A DNA stretch of 62,379 bases from Akkermansiaceae bacterium (GTDB lineage: Bacteria; Verrucomicrobiota; Verrucomicrobiia; Verrucomicrobiales; Akkermansiaceae): contig JAPKCM010000025.1 of assembly GCA_028822935.1 (NCBI GenBank), forward strand, positions 1 to 62,379, given 5' to 3'. Both the position numbers and the translations under genes were made by a program. The notes beneath the pieces were generated by a model. The model worked only from the letters and a program-made list of their open reading frames with translations, did not search any database and was not told the origin of the DNA. Below are positions 26,033 through 33,851 of the stretch, piece after piece; the stretch's first letter is position 1, and every line of letters starts with the position of its first letter.

Positions 26033-26869
26033 ATGACGATCAAAAAAACCTACAAGCTTTTCATTGGCGGAAAGTTTCCCCGGACCGAATCCGGTCGCGT
26101 GCTCGACGTTCGCGGAAAGGATGGCGAACTCCTGGCGAATGCCTCCTGGGCGAGCCGGAAAGATTTCCGTGAAGCGGTGGTGGCGGCGCGCAAGGCGAGC
26201 GGTGGCTGGGGAAAGGCATCGGCTTATCTTAAGGGGCAGATTCTTTATCGGATCGCAGAGATGCTCGAAGGGCGGCGTGCCCAGTTTGTGGTGGAACTTG
26301 TTGCGCACGGGATTTCTGAAGAAAGAGCTGAGAAGGATGTTTCGGAAGCGATCGATCTCTTGGTCCACTATGGAGGGTGGAGCGATAAGTATCAGGCGCT
26401 CTTTTCGTCGGCGAACCCGGTGGCGTCGTCGCACTTTAACTTTTCGGTTCCCGAGCCGACCGGGGTGGTGGGGATTATTGCTCCCAGGCGGGGAAGTTTG
26501 CCTGAGTTGGTCTCGGCCTTGGCTCCGGTGATTGTGGGAGGAAACTCCGCGATTGTGCTGGCTGGGGAGAATGCGCTGACGGCGATTACCTTTGCAGAAG
26601 TCCTTTCGACCTCAGACGTGCCGGCAGGCGTGGTGAATATTCTGACCGGGAAGCGCGCCGAGTTGATTCCTGAGTTTGCGAAGCATATGGATGTGAATGC
26701 GGTGCTGCTCTGCTCGAACGATAAAGATGAGAAGAAGTTGCTTGATCTGGAGTCGGCTGAGAACCTCAAACGAGTGAGTCATCAGAAGGACGCACCTTTG
26801 AAGGAAAGCCCGTATCATATTCTTGATTTCCAGGAAGTTAAGACGACTTGGCATCCGATTGGAGTTTAG
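26033..26869 (+). CDS. short ALDH paralogue without catalytic domain (pseudoenzyme)
   Basis: 278 aa. Homologous to the N-terminal coenzyme-binding half of aldehyde dehydrogenases: YKLFIGGKFPRTESGR, VGIIAPRRGSLPELVSALAPVIVGGNSAIVL, LSTSDVPAGVVNILTG. There is no catalytic Cys and no LELGGK motif, and the C-terminus is replaced by a short charged tail. The frame is intact with normal codon use, so it is not a fresh truncation. ALDH16 proteins carry an active domain followed by an incomplete one; here two adjacent genes would give the same arrangement. A structural or regulatory partner role is inferred. Confidence 0.88.
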   Translation: MTIKKTYKLFIGGKFPRTESGRVLDVRGKDGELLANASWASRKDFREAVVAARKASGGWGKASAYLKGQILYRIAEMLEGRRAQFVVELVAHGISEERAEKDVSEAIDLLVHYGGWSDKYQALFSSANPVASSHFNFSVPEPTGVVGIIAPRRGSLPELVSALAPVIVGGNSAIVLAGENALTAITFAEVLSTSDVPAGVVNILTGKRAELIPEFAKHMDVNAVLLCSNDKDEKKLLDLESAENLKRVSHQKDAPLKESPYHILDFQEVKTTWHPIGV

Positions 26870-26893
26870 GAGGTTTTTTCCTTTTCCTGTGCC

Positions 26894-26908
26894 TGCTGTC
26901 GGACAGCA
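26894..26908. promoter_or_regulatory. 15-bp palindrome before the propeller gene
   Basis: TGCTGTC-G-GACAGCA is a perfect 7-bp inverted repeat with a single central base, ending 10 nt upstream of the ATG at 26919. It could be a dimer-binding operator or a small hairpin over the start region. Regulator unknown. Confidence 0.45.
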
Positions 26909-26918
26909 TGACTGAGTT

Positions 26919-27935
26919 ATGAAGATTGCTTCCTTTATTGTCTGTTTTGTTTTTAGTTCGTTTGCGAAAGCCCATGAAGGGCATGACCATGCGGTTGGGG
27001 TGGGTCATGTGATTACTACTGCGACCGAAACGGGAGCGGAGGGTCATCGATATGTGACAGTCCCTGGTTGGGGCGCGATGCCTGAAGGGAAGAGCATTGG
27101 TGCGCTGCACGGCGATCTCACTCTTGATAAGGCGGGGAACGTTTATGTGGCGACGATTGGGGGACCCGGGGTGGTGCAGTTTGACCGCTTTGGGAAGTTT
27201 GTCCGGACCTTGAAGAATGGACTCAACGGGATGCACTCGCTCACGACGGTCGAGGAGAAGGGAAAGGAATTTATCTGGGGATCGCAGACGGGGAAGAGTC
27301 GGGCGGTGAAATTTGACCTGGAGGGGAATGTCGTGACGACTCTTCCGAACGAGAAGACGGGTGAGCTTGAGGGCGGGATGAATGGGCTTACCGAGACTTT
27401 GGTCGGGCCTAGTGGTGATGTTTATTTTTTCATGGGATATGGCTCGAAGAAGATTCACCGCTTGAAATCTGATGGCGCTTTGGTGAAGACCTACGGCGGA
27501 GTCGGGACGGGGAAGGATCAGTTTACGGCCTGCCACGGTGCGGCGATTGATCTTCGGTATGACGAGCCGCGGTTTCTGGTTTGTGATCGGGATGGTCGTC
27601 GGATGATGCACCTGACGATGGATCTGGAGTGGATTGGTCTCTACGGACCCCAGCCGCTTCGACGTCCAGCTGATGTGGATGTGCAGGGTGATTTGGCGGT
27701 GGTGGGAGATATCGAAGGTCGCCTCGTGTTGATGGATAAAGACGGTAAAATTGTTTCGGCTCTTCTGGATAACCCGGATAAGAAGCAGTGGGCAACGAAC
27801 GGTGTTCCGGCGAAGGACCTGCACGATTCGGCGTTTTCGGCTCCCCATGGAGTGAAGTTTGGCCCGCAGGGTCAGCTTTTTTGCACCGAATACAGCAAGG
27901 TTGGGCGGGTCATCGCTCTTTACCCTCTGAAATAG
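26919..27935 (+). CDS. exported NHL-type beta-propeller protein
   Basis: 338 aa. Signal peptide KIASFIVCFVFSSFAKA followed at once by a His-rich HEGHDHAVGVGH segment that could bind metal. The rest looks like NHL/six-blade propeller repeats (DKAGNVYVATIGGPGVVQFDRFG, SGDVYFFMGYGSKKIHRL, PHGVKFGPQGQLFCTEY). Such folds occur in lyases and binding proteins; the reaction is unknown. It lies between the ALDH pair and a hydrolase gene on the same strand. Confidence 0.8.
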   Translation: MKIASFIVCFVFSSFAKAHEGHDHAVGVGHVITTATETGAEGHRYVTVPGWGAMPEGKSIGALHGDLTLDKAGNVYVATIGGPGVVQFDRFGKFVRTLKNGLNGMHSLTTVEEKGKEFIWGSQTGKSRAVKFDLEGNVVTTLPNEKTGELEGGMNGLTETLVGPSGDVYFFMGYGSKKIHRLKSDGALVKTYGGVGTGKDQFTACHGAAIDLRYDEPRFLVCDRDGRRMMHLTMDLEWIGLYGPQPLRRPADVDVQGDLAVVGDIEGRLVLMDKDGKIVSALLDNPDKKQWATNGVPAKDLHDSAFSAPHGVKFGPQGQLFCTEYSKVGRVIALYPLK

Positions 27936-27957
27936 ATTCTCACGAAAACAACGATTT

Positions 27958-28791
27958 ATGATTCAACTCGAAGATAATTTTGACGACATCATCGGTAAGA
28001 CCCTGCGGGGCACGGGGATGGCAGACGGTGTCCTTTCCTTCCTTACGGGAGTGGAGACGGATGTCATTGAAAAGCTGAAGGGCGGCGACTTTGACGAAGC
28101 AGCGGTGCGGGCGATTGCTCCTTCGTTGGGGCTTGATGGGAACACCTTGGTCGAGCGGGCGAACGGGTCGTGGCAACCGGAGGAGGTCGAACTTGCCGGG
28201 TTGGCTCAATTCAACACGCTATTCGACGACGATCCTGAAGATCCGATGACGGTGAATGCCTATCTTGTTTGGGATCCTCAGACCAAGGAAGCGGCTCTTT
28301 TCGATACCGGAGCGAACGCAGACGGAGCCCTAGCCAAGGTGGCGGAACTCGGGCTCGAACTGAAGGCCCTCTTTTTGACACACACTCACCTCGATCACAT
28401 CATTGATCGGGACAAGGTGACGGCGGCGCATCCGAACGCAGCGGTTTATGTGAATGGCATGGAGCCTGTCGATAGCGCAACTCGTTTTGCCTCGGGTGAT
28501 TCATTTTCGGTCGGGACGCTCCGTGTTTCCACTCGCTTAACCTGGGGACACTCGCCAGCAGGAACCACCTATGTGGTGCATGGCTTGGATCGTCCGGTTG
28601 CCATTGTGGGAGACGCCATTTTTGCTCAATCGATGGGCGGTGGGGTGGTTTCCTATCATGATGCCCTTGCCACCAATCGTGGTGAGATTTTCACTCTCGA
28701 AGACCAGACCGTGATCTGTCCGGGACACGGGCCGATGACCTCCGTGGGCGAAGAGAAAGCGCACAATCCTTTCTATCCAGAATTTAAATAA
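27958..28791 (+). CDS. metallo-beta-lactamase-fold hydrolase with N-terminal helical domain
   Basis: 277 aa. The MBL domain starts near residue 85 and has THTHLDHI (zinc site), a glyoxalase-II-like GHSPAGTTYVVHG, the metal-bridging Asp in IVGDAIFAQS, and CPGHGPMT. The first ~70 residues are all helical, with the pattern SFLTGVETDVIEKLKGGDFDE then RAIAPSLGLDGNTLVE, which resembles an XRE-type helix-turn-helix. Substrate unknown; glyoxalase- or persulfide-dioxygenase-like activity is possible. It is 22 bp after the propeller gene. Confidence 0.85.
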   Translation: MIQLEDNFDDIIGKTLRGTGMADGVLSFLTGVETDVIEKLKGGDFDEAAVRAIAPSLGLDGNTLVERANGSWQPEEVELAGLAQFNTLFDDDPEDPMTVNAYLVWDPQTKEAALFDTGANADGALAKVAELGLELKALFLTHTHLDHIIDRDKVTAAHPNAAVYVNGMEPVDSATRFASGDSFSVGTLRVSTRLTWGHSPAGTTYVVHGLDRPVAIVGDAIFAQSMGGGVVSYHDALATNRGEIFTLEDQTVICPGHGPMTSVGEEKAHNPFYPEFK

Positions 28792-28803
28792 ACACACATT
28801 ACT

Positions 28804-29706
28804 ATGAGTAAAGTAGCATTTGTCGGCGTAGGCCGCATGGGAGCCAATATGGCTCGACACCTTCAGTTGGACTGTGGACACGACGTGACCGCTGTCTATG
28901 ACGTGAACAAAGAAGCCTCGGCAGAGATCGCAGGTGAGCTCGGAGCCAAGGACTGCGCGACGCTTGCGGAAGTGACCGAAGCCGCAGAAATCATCTTTAC
29001 GGTGGTCACGAATGACAACGCGATGCGGGCGATCTTCCTTGGTGAGGGAGATAAATTGCTTTCCGGGTCGGCTGGGAAGACGTTCGTGAACTGCGCGACC
29101 CTTTCACCGGGGATCCATAAAGAGGTTTATGCTGCGGGCAAAGCAGTGGGTGCTGAAGTGCTCGAAGGAGCGATGGCGTCTTCGATTTCCCAGGCACGTG
29201 AAGGAAAACTCTTCCTCATGATTGGGGGAGATGAAGAGGTCTTCAATAAGCACAAAACGCTTCTCGAAGAACTTTCGGTGAACCTGAGTCTTTGTGGTCC
29301 GATTGGTAAAGCTGCGGAAGTGAAGGCTCTCGTGAACATGGTGATGAACATCAATACTGCTGGTCTTGCCGAAGGTCTTGGTCTTGCGGACGCGCTTGGG
29401 CTCGATCTCAAGATGGTCTGCGATATTTTCTCTCAAACTGGTGCCAACAGCCGGGTGCTTGAGACGGATGCCGAGGACATGATTGACCGTGATCACGAGT
29501 GTTGGTTCTCCGCTGAGCACGCCGCGAAAGATTCCGGGATTGCCGGGGATATCGCGAAAGAGCTGGGCTTAAGCCTTCCTGTGAACGACGCCACCAAGGC
29601 TCAGTATGACAAGATGGTGACCTCAGGCCTTGGGGAGCTCGATAAGTCGGGTATTGCTGAGTTGACCTTTAAAGGTCGTGGTCCAGCGGCTAGCGATAGT
29701 TGTTGA
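28804..29706 (+). CDS. beta-hydroxyacid dehydrogenase (3-hydroxyisobutyrate dehydrogenase family)
   Basis: 300 aa, NAD(P)-dependent. N-terminal Rossmann motif VAFVGVGRMGANMARHL. Substrate-binding stretch EGAMASSISQAREGKLFLMIGG, and the catalytic Lys probably in GKAAEVKALVNMVMN. The C-terminal helical domain continues through GLAEGLGLADALGLD. It could reduce a small carbonyl such as succinic or glyoxylic semialdehyde (family knowledge); the exact substrate is not predictable. It is the last gene before a hairpin terminator and probably co-transcribed with the preceding hydrolase. Confidence 0.92.
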   Translation: MSKVAFVGVGRMGANMARHLQLDCGHDVTAVYDVNKEASAEIAGELGAKDCATLAEVTEAAEIIFTVVTNDNAMRAIFLGEGDKLLSGSAGKTFVNCATLSPGIHKEVYAAGKAVGAEVLEGAMASSISQAREGKLFLMIGGDEEVFNKHKTLLEELSVNLSLCGPIGKAAEVKALVNMVMNINTAGLAEGLGLADALGLDLKMVCDIFSQTGANSRVLETDAEDMIDRDHECWFSAEHAAKDSGIAGDIAKELGLSLPVNDATKAQYDKMVTSGLGELDKSGIAELTFKGRGPAASDSC

Positions 29707-29714
29707 GGCTAAAA

Positions 29715-29742
29715 AATGAATCAGTTGGATTCATTAATTTTT
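29715..29742 (+). terminator. rho-independent terminator
   Basis: AATGAATC and GATTCATT form a perfect 8-bp AT-rich stem around a 5-nt loop, followed by a T run at 29738-29742. It lies 9 bp after the dehydrogenase stop. Confidence 0.7.
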
Positions 29743-29788
29743 CAAGGGCGGCGTTCTTCTGGGCGGCGCTTTTTTCGTGAGTCAGATT

Positions 29789-30154
29789 TCAAACGACCCT
29801 CACACCACGGTTGCCGCGCCATGCAATGACGGCCTTAGCGACAATGATAAGGGAAGAAATGAGGAGTCCTCCGTGGACGAGAGGAGCGGGAAGGGGCTCA
29901 TGCCGAAGCATTGCTGGAAAGAGTTCGTAGAGGGCGAGGAGAACGCCCGCGAAGGAAATGAGGGAAACCGCAATACGCCCGTGTTTACCCATTTTAAGGC
30001 AGAAGATGCCGCAAATCACGTAAAAGCCCCCAAAGAGAATCGCGAGGCTTGCGGAGGTGGCCTTAACCTCTTCGGGAGTGGCCGGAGGGGTAGGGAGAGT
30101 ATGGGCTCCGATTCCAAGAAGGAGGATGCCCAGGATGATTGAAAGCCATGCCAT
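29789..30154 (-). CDS. small integral membrane protein
   Basis: 121 aa with four hydrophobic segments (WLSIILGILLLGIGAHTL, LAILFGGFYVICGIFCL, IAVSLISFAGVLLALYEL, GGLLISSLIIVAKAVIAW). No family recognised. Short charged loops and an even helix spacing suggest a real four-helix membrane protein. It is convergent with the dehydrogenase gene and divergent from the tRNA. Confidence 0.65.
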   Translation of the reverse strand: MAWLSIILGILLLGIGAHTLPTPPATPEEVKATSASLAILFGGFYVICGIFCLKMGKHGRIAVSLISFAGVLLALYELFPAMLRHEPLPAPLVHGGLLISSLIIVAKAVIAWRGNRGVRVV

Positions 30155-30286
30155 ATCGTCATTTAGCCCTTTTTGAAGCTGGGCTTAAGCTAGCACTTCT
30201 TGAATCTTCGCCAACGACGAATCTTTTTCTCCTTGCATGCGCGGCGTTCCGCCCCTACGAATCCGCCGTCCTGAAACATTGGTAAA

Positions 30287-30362
30287 GGGGCGTTAGCTCA
30301 GTTGGTAGAGCACCTGCATGGCATGCAGGGGGTCAGCGGTTCGAATCCGCTACGCTCCACCA
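30287..30362 (+). tRNA. tRNA-Ala (anticodon GGC)
   Basis: 76-nt cloverleaf with encoded CCA. Acceptor GGGGCGT pairs with ACGCTCC, including the G3:U70 wobble pair that identifies alanine tRNAs. D arm GCTC...GAGC, anticodon stem CCTGC/GCAGG with loop ATGGCAT (anticodon GGC), and T arm AGCGGTTCGAATCCGCT. It stands alone between a membrane protein gene and rsfS. Confidence 0.97.
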
Positions 30363-30488
30363 GTTTTCCCATTGGCAACAAAAGCTGGTGATTCGGGAAG
30401 CAGGTGGGACCACAGGGTTTTGCATCACTTGTTTTAGCAACACCGGAGGCGCCTAATCGGCGCTGTAATCCTCTCGATCCAAGATAGA

Positions 30489-30863
30489 ATGAGTGACTCA
30501 GGAGAAAAATTAGCGTTGGCTTGCGCACACGCAGCCGATGAGACGAAGGCCGATGATATTCGGATTTTCGATGTGCGTGGGATTTCTACGATCACCGATT
30601 TCATGATCGTTTGCTCGGCGGCATCAATGCCGCACCTCAAAGCGATTAGCCGTGATATTGAGAAGAAAGTGGCCGAAGTGACGGGGGAGCATGCTTTCCG
30701 GACTGAGGGCAAGGCCGCAACCCGCTGGGTCGTTTTAGACTTTGTTGATGTCATGGTGCATATTCTTCATACTGAAATGCGTGAACTTTATGCCCTGGAA
30801 GATCTTTGGGGGGATGCGAAGCCGCTTCTCTGGCGTCCTGAGCCTGAAGACGATGAAGATTGA
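30489..30863 (+). CDS. rsfS: ribosomal silencing factor RsfS
   Basis: Binds L14 on the large subunit and blocks subunit joining when nutrients are scarce. 124 aa. Conserved features: DIRIFDVRGISTITDFMIVCSA, the TEGKAATRWVVLDFVDVMVHILH core and ELYALEDLWGDAK. The usual nadD neighbour is absent. cinA overlaps its last codons. Confidence 0.94.
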   Translation: MSDSGEKLALACAHAADETKADDIRIFDVRGISTITDFMIVCSAASMPHLKAISRDIEKKVAEVTGEHAFRTEGKAATRWVVLDFVDVMVHILHTEMRELYALEDLWGDAKPLLWRPEPEDDED

Positions 30864-32091
30864 GATTCTCAACACCGGGAGCGAACTCCTCCTGGGATCG
30901 ACTGCAAACACCCACGGAACGTGGATGGGTCAGGAACTGGCGAAGATGGGCCTGCGCGTGCAGCGGCAGACGACCGTTCCCGATGGTGTGGCGATTGAGC
31001 AAGCGCTCGCGGAATGTATTTCGCGGAGCGAGGCAGTGTTGGTCACCGGTGGCTTGGGGCCCACGAGTGACGATATCACACGCGAGGCTGCCGCGAAGGC
31101 TCTCGATGTGGAGTTGATGGTAGACGAAGCCGCGAAGCGCACGCTTTACGAATTTTTTGAGAAGAGGAAATACCCGATGGTGAAAGCGAATCTTCGCCAG
31201 GCAGAAGTTTTGGTGGGAGCGGATGTGATTCCTAATCCAAATGGCACTGCGCCGGGAATCTACACGCCGCCGCGACTCAGTGGTTCGGCGAATTGTGCTC
31301 TGTTTCTTCTCCCCGGACCACCGAGGGAACTCTATCCCATGTTTCATGCGGAAGTGGCACCTCGGCTGAAGGCGCTTTCTGGCGTGGAGACAATTTCCGA
31401 AGTCAGCGAGTTGCGATTCGCAGGGATTGGCGAAAGCAGTTTTCACGAGGGGATTGACGAAAAGTTGGCTGAGATCGAAGGGCTCGAAGTGGGCTACTGC
31501 GCTCGGTTGGGAGAGGTCGATCTTCGCCTTATTGGATCTCCAGAGGCCATTCAGGTTGGCCGGACGATTGCAGAGTCGGCTTTCAGTGATTTTTTGATCG
31601 GTGACGAGGGCTTTTCTCTTGAGGAAGTGGTGGTGCGGATGCTGACGGAGAAGGGGACGACCCTTGCGACGGCGGAAAGTTGCACCGGAGGGCTGATTGC
31701 TAGTCGTGTCACTGATGTTTCAGGTGCGAGTGCGGTTTTTACCCACGGGTTTGTGACTTATTCGAATGAGGCCAAACATCAATTGATCGGTGTTCAGGAG
31801 GAAACTCTGCGGAGGCATGGAGCGGTTAGTGAGGAAGTGGCCAGAGAAATGGCTCTGGGAGCCCAGCGGGTTAGTGGAGCTGATTTTGCGATCAGCGTGA
31901 CAGGAATTGCCGGGCCCACAGGAGGGACGGAAGAAAAGCCGGTCGGAACTGTTTGTTTTGGCATCGCAACGCCCACCGGAGTGGAAACCTTTCTCGAATG
32001 TCATCCACGAAGCCGGGCTGATTTTAAGCAACAGTCCAGTCAACGTGCTCTTGATCTCGTCAGGAGAGCGGTGAGGGATCTCAATTCCTAA
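30853..32091 (+). CDS. cinA: CinA family protein (ADP-ribose pyrophosphatase / NMN deamidase)
   Basis: 412 aa from ATG 30853 (KIEILNTGSELLLGS), overlapping the rsfS stop by 11 bp. The N-terminal MoCF-like domain has TGGLGPTSDDITREAAAK and NPNGTAPGI. The C-terminal CinA/PncC domain has TLATAESCTGGLIASRVTDV, VTYSNEAKHQLIGV and VTGIAGPTGGTEEKPVGTV. Family members hydrolyse ADP-ribose and deamidate nicotinamide mononucleotide in NAD recycling. Confidence 0.95.
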   Translation: MKIEILNTGSELLLGSTANTHGTWMGQELAKMGLRVQRQTTVPDGVAIEQALAECISRSEAVLVTGGLGPTSDDITREAAAKALDVELMVDEAAKRTLYEFFEKRKYPMVKANLRQAEVLVGADVIPNPNGTAPGIYTPPRLSGSANCALFLLPGPPRELYPMFHAEVAPRLKALSGVETISEVSELRFAGIGESSFHEGIDEKLAEIEGLEVGYCARLGEVDLRLIGSPEAIQVGRTIAESAFSDFLIGDEGFSLEEVVVRMLTEKGTTLATAESCTGGLIASRVTDVSGASAVFTHGFVTYSNEAKHQLIGVQEETLRRHGAVSEEVAREMALGAQRVSGADFAISVTGIAGPTGGTEEKPVGTVCFGIATPTGVETFLECHPRSRADFKQQSSQRALDLVRRAVRDLNS

Positions 32092-32112
32092 AGGCAGCGG
32101 CTTGAGGGCACG

Positions 32113-32145
32113 AAAAAGCCCCGAGGTGCATGACCATCGGGGCTT
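32113..32145. terminator. bidirectional terminator between convergent genes
   Basis: AAGCCCCGA and TCGGGGCTT form a perfect 9-bp stem. On the minus strand it is followed by a five-T run (A run at 32113-32117 on the plus strand), ending the gene at 32169. On the plus strand it follows cinA but has no strong T run. Confidence 0.75.
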
Positions 32146-32168
32146 GAAAGCTTATTAGAACAAGGGGT

Positions 32169-33680
32169 TTAGCCCCCTGTCTTCTGACTGGAAGGGAGGA
32201 AGCGGTAGTAAACTTCCAGCATCATGGTCGCCAGTGCAGTGCGGTAGTGATCCGAGACGTCGCCATTTCCAGCGAAGGCAGCTGCGACGGCTTTGATTTT
32301 TCCTTTACCGTTAGTGTTCACATTCTTAAACGAACCATCCTTTTTCTGGTTGTTGAGGACTTGATCGCGGAAGAGCGTGTTGTATTTCTTCCAATAGTCA
32401 CCACCATAATTGATCATGCACTGAGCTGCATAGTAGTGGCCGTAGATGTCCGAGTCAGGTCCTTCCCACTCAAACTTCATTTCTTTGCTAATGAAGCGGC
32501 AGGCTTTGCGGGCGACCGAGTGAGAGGATTTATCCCACATTTGGAAGCAAAGAGCTCCAACAGCGGCGAGAGTGGTTCCATCTTGTTCACCATGGAGAGA
32601 TGCATTTGAGTAGCCGATGGCACCAGATTTCATTTGCTTGCTCTCCATGTAGTCGAGGGCGAGGCGTGAGCACTTGCTCATATTCTTAAATTCAATTTTG
32701 GTGTGCTTGAGGGCCTTGAGGGCCTGAACGTGCCAGCCGACGATTGAGGTGTCTCCGCCACGGGAGTTGTCTTCCTTATAAGCATATTCCCAGCCGCCAC
32801 CTTGGTGCTGGCTGTTGATCATGAACTGACCAGAGGCTTGAACGGCATCTTCAAGATTAGGAATGTTCTCACCGAATGACTTCACGCACAGGGTGTAAGC
32901 TTCAGCAAGGGCGTAGACTGCAATGCCGTGCTCGTAGCACCAGTGGTCATCCTTGAAGTCGTCGGCGAGCTTGCCGTTGTTTTTCATCGACTTGTCGACG
33001 AGGAAGGTGACAGCGGCGAAAACGGTTTCGCCAAATTCTTCGGATTGGGCTGTTTCACAGTGGCCGAGGAAGGCAAGAAGGGCGAAGGAGGTCATGGACA
33101 CCTTGCGGCTTCCACACCAAGAGCCGTCCTTATTTTGCTTCTCCTTGAACCAGCGAAGCGCGTTGACCACGGCATCTTCACACTCCTTGGTGCCGCCATT
33201 GGACTCAAGACGAGAAAGGCGGTCGGCAAGTGAGCAACGCTGTTTCATGGTGACTGGAATGTTGCCAAATCCGCCACCGGCACCGTCGCCTCCGTCACCC
33301 CAACCTGAACCGAAGTCATCTCCGTCACCAAAGTTGGTGCTGGGATCAGGGACATCAACTTCAGGAACTGGAATTGCAGTGGGAGAAGCAGTGGTAGAAG
33401 CGATGACCTTCGCCATCGAAGAGGAGGGAGAAGAAGGCTTCCGCTGGGTATTGGTATTCACCTTGCGACGATCAAGATCTTCTTCCGTTTCCGCTCCAGC
33501 ACTATAGCTGACGATGGTGGGGATATCTTTCTTATCGAGACTGATTCCGATAATCAGTAAGATCACTGCGACTAGAGCCATCACAAGGAGGGCGATGACC
33601 AGGGAGCTGATCGTGGAGGTCCGGCGCTGAGCCTGGAGGCGCGCTTGGGCTTCGGGAGATAGTTGTGCGTGAAGACTCAT
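32169..33680 (-). CDS. membrane-anchored squalene-cyclase/prenyltransferase-fold protein
   Basis: 503 aa. An N-terminal cytoplasmic stretch is followed by one membrane segment (LVIALLVMALVAVILLIIG), a Ser/Pro/Thr-rich linker with a Gly/Asp-rich patch, and an alpha/alpha-toroid domain. Repeated motifs include ALRWFKEKQNKDGSWCG, FMINSQHQGGGWEY and VLNNQKKDGSF (QW-like motifs). The acidic DxDD motif of cyclases is not seen, so it is probably a binding or structural relative. Such proteins recur in Planctomycetes and Verrucomicrobia, with unknown function. Several Cys are scattered through the domain. Confidence 0.8.
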   Translation of the reverse strand: MSLHAQLSPEAQARLQAQRRTSTISSLVIALLVMALVAVILLIIGISLDKKDIPTIVSYSAGAETEEDLDRRKVNTNTQRKPSSPSSSMAKVIASTTASPTAIPVPEVDVPDPSTNFGDGDDFGSGWGDGGDGAGGGFGNIPVTMKQRCSLADRLSRLESNGGTKECEDAVVNALRWFKEKQNKDGSWCGSRKVSMTSFALLAFLGHCETAQSEEFGETVFAAVTFLVDKSMKNNGKLADDFKDDHWCYEHGIAVYALAEAYTLCVKSFGENIPNLEDAVQASGQFMINSQHQGGGWEYAYKEDNSRGGDTSIVGWHVQALKALKHTKIEFKNMSKCSRLALDYMESKQMKSGAIGYSNASLHGEQDGTTLAAVGALCFQMWDKSSHSVARKACRFISKEMKFEWEGPDSDIYGHYYAAQCMINYGGDYWKKYNTLFRDQVLNNQKKDGSFKNVNTNGKGKIKAVAAAFAGNGDVSDHYRTALATMMLEVYYRFLPSSQKTGG

Positions 33681-33851
33681 GGGGAAATTTTCGCTAGGGC
33701 TGAGAAGATTTTAGTAGATGGAACTGATTTGGCCAGAAAAGAAAAGGGCCACTTCTGTGAGGAGAAACGGCGAAGCTGAATTTTTCTTAGAAAAAAAGAG
33801 AAGAAATTATTTCGCGTTGCCAAAATATGACACGGCGGGGATGATTGAGAA

